A stretch of DNA of 64,000 nt from Zea mays (Eukaryota; Streptophyta; Magnoliopsida; Poales; Poaceae). Shown in pieces: positions 45,748 to 56,346 of the stretch (position 1 is its first letter; the number at the start of each line of letters is the position of its first letter). A model generated the notes under the pieces. The model was given only the letters and a program-made list of their open reading frames with translations, was not told the DNA's origin and did no database searches. The stretch is from assembly GCF_902167145.1 (NCBI RefSeq), contig NC_050097.1:44128095-44192094 (forward strand). Reading direction: 5' to 3'. The position numbers were made by a program, and so were the translations under genes.

Positions 45748-47238
45748 ATGGCCGCCACCGCCATGGCCGCCGCCGCCGCCGCCTCGCGGGCCTTCCTGCG
45801 CCCGCACCGTTGCCTCCTCCTCCCACACACCCATCCGCTTCGCCGCCGTCTCTCCACCAACGCTACTGCTTCCGCTCCCGCCGCCACCGCCGCGTCGCCC
45901 GGCGTCGTGGACGTGCTCATGAAGCGAGGACTCGTCGAGGCCATCACCTCGGAGGCGCTCGCCGCAGCGCGTCCAGGGGAGCTCAAGGTTTACTGCGGCT
46001 TCGACCCTACCGCCGAGAGCCTGCATCTCGGTAACCTCCTCGGCCTGGTCGCGCTCTCCTGGTTCCGCCGATGCGGCCACACCGCCGTCGCGCTCATCGG
46101 TGGCGCCACTGGCCGCGTTGGCGATCCCTCGGGAAAGAGTTCCGAGCGCCCGGAGCTCGGCATAGCTGCCGTCGAGGGCAACTCCGACGCCATTAAGTCC
46201 CTCGTCGCCCAGATTCTCGGCCGCGTCCCGGAGCCTGCCCACCGTTCCCACTCCGGTCAAAAAGAGTTGTCTTTGGACAATTCAGCGAATTCGTCACAGA
46301 CAATGGGTTCTTTTTTGATCCTCGACAACTACGACTGGTGGAAGGACATCACGCTGCTGGATTTCCTGAGAGAGGTGGGCCGTTTTGCACGCGTGGGTAC
46401 AATGATCGCCAAGGAGAGCGTCAAGAAGCGTCTTGCGTCGGAAGACGGGATGAGCTACACCGAGTTTACCTACCAGCTGCTGCAGGGCTACGACTTCCTT
46501 TACATGTTCAAGAATATGGGTGTCAATGTGCAGATCGGGGGCAGCGATCAGTGGGGGAACATCACAGCGGGAACTGAGTTGATCAGAAAAATCTTGCAGG
46601 TTGAAGGGGCGCATGGACTCACATTCCCACTTCTGCTGAAGAGCGACGGTACCAAATTTGGAAAGACGGAGGATGGGGCAATCTGGCTCTCTTCGAAGAT
46701 GCTTTCTCCTTACAAGTTCTATCAGTACTTCTTTGCGGTGCCAGACATCGATGTCATCAGGTTTATGAAGATCCTGACGTTCCTGAGCTTGGATGAGATT
46801 CTGGAGCTAGAAGACTCGATGAAGAAGCCTGGCTATGTGCCAAACACTGTTCAGAAGAGGCTTGCAGAAGAGGTGACGCGATTTGTTCATGGCGAGGAGG
46901 GATTGGAGGAGGCATTGAAGGCAACCGAGGCCTTGAGACCTGGTGCTCAGACACAATTGGATGCACAAACAATTGAGGGGATAGCAGATGATGTGCCTTC
47001 ATGCTCTTTAGCTTATGATCAAGTGTTCAAGTCTCCACTTATTGATTTGGCTGTTTCCACAGGTTTGCTCACTAGTAAGTCAGCAGTTAAGCGGCTTATT
47101 AAGCAAGGTGGTCTGTACTTGAATAACGTGAGGATTGATAGTGAGGATAAGCTGGTTGAGGAAGGTGATATAGTTGATGGGAAGGTGCTCTTGTTGTCTG
47201 CTGGAAAGAAGAACAAGATGGTTGTGAGGATATCTTGA
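45748..47238 (+). CDS. Tyrosyl-tRNA synthetase, bacterial/organellar type
   Basis: An intronless gene of 496 codons. The enzyme attaches tyrosine to tRNA-Tyr. This version is the bacterial-type class Ic enzyme that serves mitochondria and/or chloroplasts in plants. The first 45-50 residues are rich in Ala, Ser and Arg with few acids, a likely organellar transit peptide. The catalytic Rossmann domain shows YCGFDPTAESLHLGN (HIGH-type motif at about residues 93-96), GGATGRVGDPSGK, GSDQWGN (about 265-271) and KFGKT (about 303-307, KMSKS-type loop). The last about 70 residues form the S4 RNA-binding domain. ATG 45748 was chosen because no upstream ATG is in frame (the frame runs back to a GTG at 45667) and the context CACGATGGCC is strong. 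GC content falls from the 5' to the 3' end, as is common in grass genes. Confidence 0.93.
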   Translation: MAATAMAAAAAASRAFLRPHRCLLLPHTHPLRRRLSTNATASAPAATAASPGVVDVLMKRGLVEAITSEALAAARPGELKVYCGFDPTAESLHLGNLLGLVALSWFRRCGHTAVALIGGATGRVGDPSGKSSERPELGIAAVEGNSDAIKSLVAQILGRVPEPAHRSHSGQKELSLDNSANSSQTMGSFLILDNYDWWKDITLLDFLREVGRFARVGTMIAKESVKKRLASEDGMSYTEFTYQLLQGYDFLYMFKNMGVNVQIGGSDQWGNITAGTELIRKILQVEGAHGLTFPLLLKSDGTKFGKTEDGAIWLSSKMLSPYKFYQYFFAVPDIDVIRFMKILTFLSLDEILELEDSMKKPGYVPNTVQKRLAEEVTRFVHGEEGLEEALKATEALRPGAQTQLDAQTIEGIADDVPSCSLAYDQVFKSPLIDLAVSTGLLTSKSAVKRLIKQGGLYLNNVRIDSEDKLVEEGDIVDGKVLLLSAGKKNKMVVRIS

Positions 47239-47471
47239 CTACTCTTATTTGTTCTTTATAACTTATTTTAGCCATTGAGGAGAAAAGTAACGGTGTTGTG
47301 TCTTCAAAACTCAAATGAGCTGTCTATGAGCATACAGATTGTTATATTGGAGAGGTTGAACACACCTTTTTTTTTGCTCTATTAATTTTGTTCATGAGAA
47401 CTTTTTGTGTGCTATCTATTGGCTTTGAGAATGACAGCTGTTTTCTCATATCATGTTATAGTATCAATCCT
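47239..47471 (+). other. TyrRS 3' UTR and downstream region
   Basis: AT-rich sequence after the TGA with several T-rich and AATTTTGTT-type stretches suited to 3' end formation. No other gene is seen. Confidence 0.35.
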
Positions 47472-47474
47472 TTA

Positions 47475-47744
47475 GGGCTAGTTTGGAAGCAAGGGAAGGC
47501 AAACCCAGGGAGGAAAAACCTCTCATGTATAATTAAATATCTTAAGGCTAGTTTGGGAACCCTATTTTTCTAAGGGATTTTATATTTTTACAGGAGAAAA
47601 TGAACTAATTTCCCTTGAAAAAATGGAAATCCCTTGGAAAAATGGGGTTCCCAAACTAGCCCTTATTCAAATATTATCTACAGGGATTTCTCACCCTGGG
47701 AAAAGAGGGGGGTCCCAAAGGGATTTGGGTTTCGAAACTAGCCC
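47475..47744. mobile_element. Tourist-like (PIF/Harbinger) MITE, outer copy
   Basis: The left end GGGCTAGTTTGGAAGC and right end GAAACTAGCCC are inverted repeats flanked by TTA (47472-47474 and 47745-47747), the 3 bp duplication of PIF/Harbinger elements. A related MITE is inserted inside it. Confidence 0.75.
47545..47662. mobile_element. Tourist-like MITE, inner nested copy (118 bp)
   Basis: The ends AGGCTAGTTTGGGAACCC and GGGTTCCCAAACTAGCCC form an 18 bp near-perfect inverted repeat, with TTA on both sides (47542-47544 and 47663-47665). It is the same family as the surrounding MITE. Confidence 0.8.
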
Positions 47745-47747
47745 TTA

Positions 47748-48425
47748 GAGGATCTTTTACCGCCATCAATATCATATCAGGTGCTGTTTGGTTGGGAGTC
47801 AGAGGGAACGGGGTCATCCTCTCATCCCCCCATAGTGGAATATCCCTAAGATATGGAGTGAGCCTATCCCTTTGATTCGAGCGGACTGACTCATTCGCCT
47901 TCTTCTCGTGCGTGCATGCAGGTGTGGAGGATGAGCAAGAGTGCATGCTCCAAGCACAGATGTTCAAACGAGCTTTGGGTTCAGCATAGACACGCATAGG
48001 CAATGTGAGCTCCAGCTTTGGCACTGGCACGCACAAGCGTGAGATGACCTCCGGTTACAATGAGTGGCCCAGTGTCAAGGGAACAAGGTGCAAGTTGAGA
48101 CGCAGGCGGGCGAGCTCCATCTGCTTGAACTGTGAGTGGGTTGGTGAGCTCTGGCTGAGCTGCTGTGTCGGTGGGGAGCGGCGCTAGTGAGGGGCGACGG
48201 TGAGGAGGAACGAAGAGGAGGGTGTGTGCCTGTGAGTGCAAAGGAAGAGGAGGGTGGGCGTCAGCAAGGGTCATAGGGCGAGCTCCGGTGAGTGAGAAGA
48301 AGCGGTGTGTGGCTTCAACAAGCTCTTGGTGCAAGGAAGAAGAAAAGAGGAGGCTGACATGTGGACCTCACATGCTAGATGCATTGTCCCACCTTTTGAT
48401 GTACCTGAACCAAATACGGAACAAG
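47748..48425. other. Intergenic region, no gene recognised
   Basis: It contains a GTGCTGTTTGGTTGGGAG motif (47782) that looks like one end of a transposon whose partner I could not identify. Short ORFs here lack recognisable domains and codon bias. Confidence 0.35.
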
Positions 48426-48433
48426 GATGGGCC

Positions 48434-49177
48434 TATAGGTGTACATTTGTGCTGTGCCTAATAGGCCGGCCCAAAGCACACAATTTCTGGCACGGCCCAT
48501 ATCTGGCACGGCCCAACCTAATTGTGGGCCTGGGCCGGCACGGCCCATATTGTGGGCCGTGCCGGGGCCTCAATTCAAGCCCACGGGCCGGCCTGGCACG
48601 ACCCATTTAACTAAGGCCTACCGAGGCCCACTAAATATAGACTCAGTATTTAACTAAGATCCGTCAAAGCCCACATGACTAGCATAACTTGGAAAATCTA
48701 GAGCTTCAATAAGCCATCGAGAACCAATACCTAGATATGGATAGTGAATAGTGATGATGATCATTGTATATGTATTCTGTATGGATGTATAGTACTCAAT
48801 TAAACACTAAACAGAGAACTGAATATTATTTGTGAGCTAGTTGTACTATTTTTTTTCTTTCTGACCAAAGGTTTATAATGTGCATCCACAAAACATCTTA
48901 GTTTTATTTTGGTCATATATATTTTATACTTTTTGTTGATATATTACTGTTGTATGTATATGAGCCGGTCTGGCACATTAAGGTATTTTGGGCTATTTGG
49001 GCCGGCCTGGCACACATAACTAATTGTGGGCCGTGCCGTGGGCCGATGACTGGGCACACGTGCTGGCACGGCACGGCCCATAATTAGATATGTGCTTTTG
49101 TGGGCCGTGCCTTTGTGGGCCGTGCTTTTGTGGGCCTGTGCCGTGCCGGGCCAGGCCGGCCCACATGTACATGTATA
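48434..49177. mobile_element. Non-autonomous hAT-like element (744 bp)
   Basis: Flanked by a perfect 8 bp duplication GATGGGCC (48426-48433 and 49178-49185). The ends TATAGGTGTACATTTGTG and CACATGTACATGTATA are imperfect inverted repeats. Subterminal regions (48460-48625 and 48965-49165) hold many GGCACGGCCCA/TGGGCCGTGCC repeats in both orientations; the middle is AT-rich. No transposase. The 8 bp duplication and subterminal repeats indicate hAT. Confidence 0.8.
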
Positions 49178-49185
49178 GATGGGCC

Positions 49186-49855
49186 CATCTCCCTAACGCA
49201 GACATGAAACTGGATCATCCCATCTTAAAAATCAGGGTCAAAACTATCCCATCCCACTATGTCCCAGATCAAACATATGGTTAATCAGTTTTGGGAAGAG
49301 GCTAATGGTTGGTTTGTTATTGGTGCACAGAAGATTGCTTACTGCTTCGGTGCTTGCTGATTGACATAATTTATAATTTATTTATACAGGTGATTGTTAA
49401 GTGCTTTGACATGTCATGACACTAATTTCCTATTGCAAGTACAAAGTATGCATATCGTCAAAACATTGATCATGAATAAATGCAAAACATTTTGCTTAGG
49501 TTTTGATTTAATACTGGTTCATGTCAAAGTGTGGTGAAACTTATCTCGTGTTAGTATACTATAGTGGCGTTGTTCAATTTTTTAATTTCAAATCGGGTAA
49601 ACCATACATGTACTGTTGACATGCTAAATTGCTAATGTTCATATATAAGGAGTTCAGGTGGCATTTCTTTTTTGATCTCATAACTCAGTGGAAAGTTGCA
49701 TGCCAGTATCACATTTCAGAACTTCACTGATCATCAGTGTTTGACCATATAAAGTTGTCACTTTATTCTCTTTCCTTATGTTATCAATAAATTATATAAA
49801 TGATTGATCAGATTATGTTCAGTTTTTGAACCACAATGATGTTGAGTTTTTTTAG
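49186..49855. other. Intergenic AT-rich region
   Basis: No gene, RNA or clear repeat is seen. Confidence 0.35.
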
Positions 49856-49857
49856 TA

Positions 49858-50167
49858 CTCCCTCCGTCCCAAAATAGTAGGGGGCAATTCCTTGTGTGCC
49901 ATAGGAAATTATACTCGTTCCTTGTGTGCCACTGGCCCCATATATCATACACACACAAAAAATTCCATATATGTCACTCAATAGCACACAAGGAATGAGT
50001 ATAAAATTCAATGGTACATAGGGAAACTTTCCAAATAGTAGTTGTTTTAGCTCTTAATTTTTATGTCTATATTCAAATGGAATCTAGACATATACCAAAC
50101 ATATACATTAAGTGTTGCATGAACCCACTAATTTGCTAAAACGAATTTTATTTTGAGACAGAGGGAG
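49858..50167. mobile_element. Stowaway-type (Tc1/mariner) MITE
   Basis: It begins CTCCCTCCGTCCCAAAATAG and ends TTTTGAGACAGAGGGAG, the canonical Stowaway terminal inverted repeat, with TA on both sides (49856-49857 and 50168-50169). It carries a second MITE (49880-50032). Confidence 0.85.
49880..50032. mobile_element. 153 bp MITE nested in the Stowaway element
   Basis: A perfect 8 bp duplication AAATAGTA (49872-49879 and 50033-50040) flanks a foldback. Its arms carry ATACTCGTTCCTTGTGTGCC opposite GCACACAAGGAATGAGTAT. Removal of the insert restores a normal Stowaway sequence. The duplication length fits hAT. Confidence 0.75.
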
Positions 50168-50169
50168 TA

Positions 50170-51900
50170 TTACTAAATGTACATATAGTTCCATGTTTGC
50201 ATTTGGTTTAGTGGCATCTTTTTTTCTGCCAGGTTATTTGACATAATAATCTTTTTATATGCTGGGTTCGATGTGTACATGAACCACAAATTAGTAGTTT
50301 AGTACAGTGAACCCCCTCTTATCATTCCATTGCATATATAACATGTGTATGTATCGGTGAATGGTAGTCACCCTTTGTCTGTGCTTGAGTACAGGTGCAG
50401 AAACTGGATGAGATGGGCTAAACCTTTCCCTGAATCTAGCTAACCTGCTGCGGTTGCCTTGTAACCTTGCTTTGCTGATTTTTATTTTTACTTTGACATT
50501 TCTTTTGCAATTTCTGCTCATTCAAGGATGTTGTGTCTCTTTTGCAGGTTGTCAAGTATTCTTGGTGGCTATGTATTGCAACAATAATTTAAATTGATCA
50601 TTCTGGTGAGTTTTGGTGTGCTCTTGGCCTTTTGTCAGGGTGGTACTGTGTGTCTGTGCATTTAGGTGAGATTTGCTAAGTTGCAAGTATGTCAACTTGA
50701 GTAGGAAAATTTCAATTAAAAGTATCTGAGAACTGGTAGGAAATTCGTGGCTGAAAGACATGTACGACTACCTAGCCTCTTCAACATAATCTTAGTTACA
50801 GTTCGGTAACCTGTGAACCTACTGGTAAAGATAAACATGTGCTTGTTTAAGAACCATTGTATTTTCTTCTATTGATTTTCATGATCAATTGCTGGGTTAT
50901 AGATTAAATTCCATGATCAATTCCATGCTAAGTTGCAATTTCTATTGATTTTCATGATCAATTGTCTTCTATTGATCAGCAGTGCTGGGCGGGGTTGACA
51001 GAGAGTTAGATGACGCTGACGTTGTCGTGGTAGACAAGTGTGCTACTGGTGAGGGGACTGTGAAGCTCCTGGAGGAGCTGAGTTGGTGCATCCAGCTTGC
51101 CTTAGCCACCCCATTGTCGACAACTAGGTACTCACCCTCAGCACACTGGAGCGTGAGACCACATGCTGACACTCACTTGGAGGACTAAGAGATGAGGTTG
51201 GCCACAAGAAACACTGCATAGCCAGAGGTAGACCGATGGGTGTCCGAGTGCTCATGTCTAGAGGAGTGCTCGCATACGGTCGTTTTGGTAGAGCGGGAGT
51301 ATTTCAACTATGGTAAATTTTAATATTTCAATATGGAGACTCCAAGAGCCGTTCCGTTCCTCTTTTGTTTGAAGCCAAACATCCAAAAAATAAGAATGAA
51401 ATAGTTACATTCTCTTCCATTCAACCAAACACACCCTTAATCTGACTTACCACTCGAATGAGGTAGCAATTCATTATTACCATCTAAGCCAATGGCTATG
51501 GTAACATGCGAACAAATAGTGACGAGTACCAACAATAATAAGCAACTTCATATTTGGGGAAGATCATATATACTAAGCAACTTGAGCAAAGACAAAAAAA
51601 AAGCTAAGCCCAAAGGAAAAAAAAATATATACTTAATGAAGATCTCTGACTCTCCGTCCAATCTAGGCTCATCACAATACCGTTTGTCCTCCAGAATTAG
51701 CACAGCCCATTTTAGAAAAGGTGCTACAAGACACTGAAACGTAAAAGAGCTACCCAAATATCCAGAACGGAAAACCTATTGACCACGTCCTTTACCTCTC
51801 AAATAGACGATGCTCTTCTGCACGTCAAAATATAGCGACTCCCAACGAACACGGGCCGCCACACAACATTGAAACCATGCATCCACGTCCGTACGCAGCC
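50170..51900. other. Intergenic region upstream of the pectinesterase gene
   Basis: Mostly AT-rich. A GC-richer piece at 50980-51190 has an open frame of 68 codons but no recognised domain. A TTCAACCAAACACACCCTTA motif at 51418-51437 looks like a transposon end, but its partner is not established. Regulatory sequences of the pectinesterase gene should lie at the right edge. Confidence 0.35.
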
Positions 51901-51919
51901 ATTTGATCGTCATGGTCGC

Positions 51920-51926
51920 TATAAAT
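51920..51926 (+). promoter_or_regulatory. Candidate TATA box of the pectinesterase gene
   Basis: TATAAAT lies only 41-47 bp upstream of the start ATG, which would give a leader of about 10-20 bases. Alternatively the real promoter is farther upstream. Confidence 0.4.
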
Positions 51927-51966
51927 TTGCTCCCCGTCCGATTCAACAACAAGCTTGTGGCCCAAG

Positions 51967-53732
51967 ATGGCAAATGCTCTCCTAGGTGGCCTGTGGGCGA
52001 TCGTCGTCGTCGCGGTGGTCGTCGGCGTTGTCGCCACCGTCACCCACTCCGGCAAGAAGGCCGGCGACGACTTCACCGTCCCGGGGGAAGCCTCCATTGC
52101 CACGTCCGGCAAGTCGGTCGAGTCCCTGTGCGCGCCCACGTTGTACAAGGAGTCGTGTGAGAAGACGCTCTCCCAGGCCACCAATGGCACCGAGAACCCC
52201 AAGGAGGTGTTCCACAGCGTTGCCAAGGTGGCGCTGGAGTCGGTGAAAACAGCGGTCGAGCAGTCCAAGACGATCGGCGAGGCTAAGGCCAGCGACTCCA
52301 TGACCGAGAGCGCGCGAGAGGACTGCAAGAAGCTCCTCGAGGACGCCGTTGACGACCTCAGGGGCATGCTCGAGATGGCCGGCGGCGACATCAAGGTGCT
52401 TATCAGCCGGTCCGACGACCTCGAGACATGGCTCACGGGCGTCATGACGTTCATGGACACCTGCATCGACGGCTTCGTCGACGAGAAGCTCAAGGCCGAC
52501 ATGCACACCGTGCTGCGCAACGCCACCGAGCTCAGCAGCAACGCGCTCGCCATCACCAACAGCCTCGGCGGGATCCTGAAGAAGCTGGACCTCGGCATGT
52601 TCAAGAAGGACTCGCGTCGCCGGCTCCTGTCGGAGCAGGACGAAAAAGGCTGGCCAGTGTGGATGAGGTCGCCGGAGAGAAAGCTCCTGGCGGCGGGCAA
52701 CCAGCCTAAGCCGAACGCGGTGGTGGCCAAGGACGGCAGCGGCCAGTTCAAGACCATCCAGCAGGCTGTGGACGCCATGCCCAAGGGCCAGCAGGGGAGG
52801 TACGTCATCTACGTGAAGGCCGGCCTCTACGACGAGATCGTCATGGTCCCCAAGGACAAGGTCAACGTCTTCATGTACGGCGACGGGCCCAAGCAAAGCC
52901 GCGTGACCGGCCGCAAGAGCTTCGCTGACGGCATCACCACCATGAAGACCGCCACATTCTGTGAGCGAGCCTTCTTCTTCACCACCATTTTATATGTACA
53001 TAGACGTGCCAGGAACTTTATGGATATGGATTGGCAGCCGTCGAGGCGTCCGGGTTCATCTGCAAGAACATGGGCTTCCACAACACGGCCGGCGCGGAGA
53101 GGCACCAGGCGGTGGCGCTCCGCGTTCAGGGAGACCTCGCGGCGTTCTACAACTGCCGGTTCGACGCGTTCCAGGACACGCTGTACGTGCACGCCCGGCG
53201 CCAGTTCTTCCGCAACTGCGTCATCTCCGGCACCATTGACTTCATCTTCGGCAACTCGGCGGCGGTGTTCCAGAACTGCCTCATCGTCACGCGGCGGCCC
53301 ATGGACAACCAGCAGAACTCGGTGACCGCGCACGGCCGCACGGACCCCAACATGAAGTCGGGGCTCGTCATCCAGAACTGCCGCCTGGTGCCCGACCAGA
53401 AGCTCTTCCCCGACCGCTTCAAGATCCCCTCGTACCTGGGCCGACCCTGGAAGGAGTTCTCGCGCCTCGTCATCATGGAGAGCACCATCGCCGACTTCAT
53501 CAAGCCCGAGGGCTACATGCCCTGGAACGGCGACTTCGGCATCAAGACGCTCTACTACGCCGAGTACAACAACCGCGGCCCCGGCGCCGGCACCAGCAAG
53601 AGGGTCACCTGGCCTGGGTTCCACGTCATCGGCCGGAAGGACGCCGAGCAGTTCACCGCCGGGCCGTTCATCGACGGCGGGTTGTGGCTCAAGTTCACCG
53701 GCACGCCGCACATCCTCGGGTTCAAGTTCTAA
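51967..53732 (+). CDS. Type I pectinesterase (pectin methylesterase with PMEI pro-region), pollen type
   Basis: Two exons, 51967-52960 and 53038-53732, give 562 codons. The 77 bp intron (GT 52961, AG 53037) splits the codon after ATF and yields the conserved ATFSVEASGF. The enzyme demethylates cell-wall homogalacturonan. A hydrophobic signal-anchor covers about residues 5-27 (WAIVVVAVVVGVVATV). The invertase/PMEI-like pro-domain spans about 45-205 (Cys in LCAPTLYKESC and MDTC). Processing motifs RRRLL (about 217) and RKLL (about 238) precede the catalytic β-helix from about 250. Active-site residues lie in HQAVALRV (Gln near 355), QDTLYVH (near 377), GTIDFIFGN (Asp near 397) and LGRPW (Arg/Trp near 466). 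By memory it closely resembles the maize pollen-specific C5 pectinesterase. ATG 51967 is the first in-frame ATG. Confidence 0.95.
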
Positions 53733-54077
53733 AGACCGCATGCATGGCATGGTATATACAGCACACGCTAGGGAGGTGGTACATACATGTTTGTACCTGA
53801 GGTGTCGCAGGACAGGAGGGCTAACGTTTGTACCTTTACCCTTTTTTTCTTTTCTTTTTGATTCCTTTGGTTGTTTCTCTTGGTGAAAATTTTCAGGAAA
53901 CGAAAAATATTTTGGACAGTGATCTGTTGCGTCATTGATTAATGCATAGTTTGTGTGTTTTAAAAAAATCCACTGACTCTGTTGTTGCAGGGCAGCTGAT
54001 CAAACCCTCAGTATTCGCCTAGGTACGTCTCAAACACCAATAACGAACGTTGTACATCAAACCAAACCATGCACCTG
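53733..54077. other. Convergent intergenic region
   Basis: This 345 bp segment holds the 3' UTRs of the pectinesterase (+) and the epimerase (-), with T-rich stretches. No gene. Confidence 0.5.
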
Positions 54078-55312
54078 CTAGAACGAGAACTTGAAGACCA
54101 TGTCGTGCTTGTACTCCTGTCCGGGCAACAGGGTCTGAGACGGGAACTCGGGGTGGTTCACTGCGTCCACGTACCCCATGGTCTCCAGCGTGAACCCGGC
54201 GTACTGGTCGTACACCCCGCCGCCCTTCCCCTGGGTGTGGTTGAGCCAGTTCCCGGTGTAGAGCTGCACGGTGGCCTGGTTCGCCCACAGCTCCACCGCC
54301 CTGCCGGACGCGCCGTCCCGGACCTGCGCCACGGGCCGCATCCCTTCCCCGTCGACGACGTAGTTGGCGTCGTACCCGACGACCTTCCCGCCCGTGACCT
54401 GGCGGATGCGCGCGCCGATGGGCGTGGGCGTCCGGAAGTCCAGCGGCGTGCCGGCGACGGGCGCGACGCGCCCCGACGAAGGCAGGAGCTCCTCGTCCAG
54501 CACGGCGTACCGCGACGCGTGCAGCCGGAGCTCGTGGCCCAGGACGTCCCCGCTGCCCTGCCCGCCCAGGTTCCAGTACGCGTGCAGCAGCAGGTTCACC
54601 GGCGTCGCCCTGTCCAGCGCCGTCGCGCTCATGTGCACGCCCAGCGTGTACGGGCCCGACACCCGGTACGTCACGTACGCGTCGAGGTTCCCGGGGAAAC
54701 CTGCTCACCATAAATAAAGATTCCCGTTGACGGACGCTACTCGATCGAGCTCACAAGAGCTGTTAATTAAAGCCTTTTGGTTAATTTGGGCGTACCTTGC
54801 TCTCCGTCGAAGCTGTGGTAGTACAGGGTGACGTATGGGGAGTCGCCGCCGCCGACATACTCCTTCACCGTCCAGACGCTTTTGCTGAACGCTGTGCCAC
54901 CACCTGGATGCACGAACAGATGCAGGTGAATGAGTGAACGATCTCGCTCCCATGTCATGAACAGCGGTGGAAGTGGAACTCGATTACTCGAGGACTGATC
55001 CATCACGGACGGTTGGAGCAGAGCAATCCTCTGGCTCTGGGTGTAGGCACGAACCGTACCGTGAATCGTGTTCCTGCCGTCGTTTCGTTGCAGGTGGTAG
55101 ACTTTCCCGTCGAGGACGAACCGGCCCCTCGATATCCGCTGAGCCACGCGGCCGGTTATCGGTCCAAAGTAAGAAGTGTCGTTCTGCGTGGGAAGAACAA
55201 CTTTAAGCCGCTGTTGTGTGTTGAAAAATTCAGCAGCGTGCCATAGCCATAGGCTCCATTCACATGATGCGTATCGACACTTGCACGGTCTCGCTTATTT
55301 TTTTTCCCCCTC

Positions 55313-55395
<83 letters not shown>

Positions 55396-56204
55396 ATGAT
55401 CTCGAGTGATCTTTGTCAGTTTTAAATTAGGGGAAGATAGCGATGGAGTGCCATCCTGTACAGCACAGATCACAATGTGATAATAATCATTTCCTTCCAG
55501 TTCCCCTTAATTTTCTTTTCTACAAAAGTTCGGTTGGTGGCCTAATATTCTAGCTCTAGCTCATGCTTGGTTTTCAAAGTCTTGACCGTGGTGCTTGGGA
55601 TTCTAAAGCTGAACGAGAGAGAGTAAATGAGGGAGAATAGTAAAGAAGAAGAAAAAAATGAAGTCGCTATGTTTGGAGAGCGACCGACGACTGCGAAGTT
55701 TGTTAATTAGAGAGGTGGAATTCGCTGACGAACAGAACTAGTGCAGAGTGAAAAATGAAGAAGAAAAGACGCAAACTAAATGCAACACACGTGCTATCGA
55801 TCTATGCAGGAGAAAGATCATGGATCGATTGGCTAGAAAAAAGAAACAAGAGACGGTGATCTGCCGAACTTACAAAGTATTCAGCGACGGTATCTCTGCC
55901 CAGGACGATATCAGCCAAGTTCCCTGCAAACCCACGAGCACGAACTTAATTTAGCCTGTGCGGCGAGCGAGGGCAGTTGCAGAGGCGACAGCAGCTAGCA
56001 GGAAGGGAGAGGACTGCACGGACCTTTGCAGTCGGGAAGGACGACGGACATTAATCGGGCGCCCCAGTTGGTGACCTTGACGGAGAAATCCCCCAGCTTG
56101 AGCTCGTACACGCCGACCCTCGCATCGGGGCGGGGGCCGGCGGTGGCCTGCGCGCCCAGGGTGCCCGCGAGGCACAGCAGCGCGAGGAGCTCAACCCTAG
56201 CCAT
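54078..56204 (-). CDS. Secreted aldose 1-epimerase (galactose mutarotase)
   Basis: Five minus-strand exons: 56024-56204, 55874-55923, 55060-55183, 54796-54903 and 54078-54700. All introns are GT-AG, phases match, and the product is 361 residues. The enzyme interconverts the α and β anomers of aldoses such as galactose and glucose. Residues 1-22 (MARVELLALLCLAGTLGAQA…) are a signal peptide, so it should be secreted or vacuolar. Catalytic-type residues are His in NTIHG (about 117), His in HAYWNLGG (about 194), Asp in GYDANY (about 265) and Glu in GFTLETMG (about 327). The C-terminal QTLLPGQEYKH is typical of the family. Length matches plant mutarotases. Convergent with the pectinesterase, 345 bp apart. 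Intron 2 (55184-55873) is long and contains an (AG)n microsatellite. Confidence 0.93.
55317..55394. repeat. (AG)39 microsatellite
   Basis: A pure AG run of 78 bases lies in intron 2 of the epimerase gene (CT-rich on the coding strand, near the 3' splice site). It is probably variable in length between lines. Confidence 0.97.
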
Positions 56205-56336
56205 TGCCGGGCCAAGGAATTAGCTTAATTGCTGAGACAGGTTGCCAGGAAGGCAGCACAGGTAGGAAGGAAGGGCGAAGAGCGAAGAGAAAGGGGGTGT
56301 ACGTCGGTCGGTCGATCGTCGGGGCACTCGGCTCTA

Positions 56337-56346
56337 GATATATTTT
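56337..56346 (-). promoter_or_regulatory. Candidate TATA box of the epimerase gene
   Basis: The minus strand reads AAATATATCTAGA about 135 bp upstream of the start codon, a plausible core promoter position. Confidence 0.4.

Noticed and set aside
48005..48334. Overlapping ORFs on both strands near 48 kb
   Set aside because: No recognisable domain, no codon bias and no splice support; likely chance ORFs in GC-rich sequence.
50982..51188. 68-codon ORF (MLGGVDRELDDADVVVVDK)
   Set aside because: Acidic and open but without a recognised family or gene context; could be a gene fragment, not enough to call.
47782..51437. A 3.6 kb transposon between GTGCTGTTTGGTTGGG and CAACCAAACACACCC
   Set aside because: The ends are only partly similar and the flanks (TCA and TTA) do not match, so the two motifs probably belong to different elements.
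51955..51966. Start of the pectinesterase at 51955
   Set aside because: The codon is TTG; the first in-frame ATG is 51967 and begins a normal signal-anchor.
52961..53325. Pectinesterase exon 1 frame running on past 52960
   Set aside because: It leaves the conserved family sequence at the GTGAGC donor; the spliced frame at 53038 restores it.
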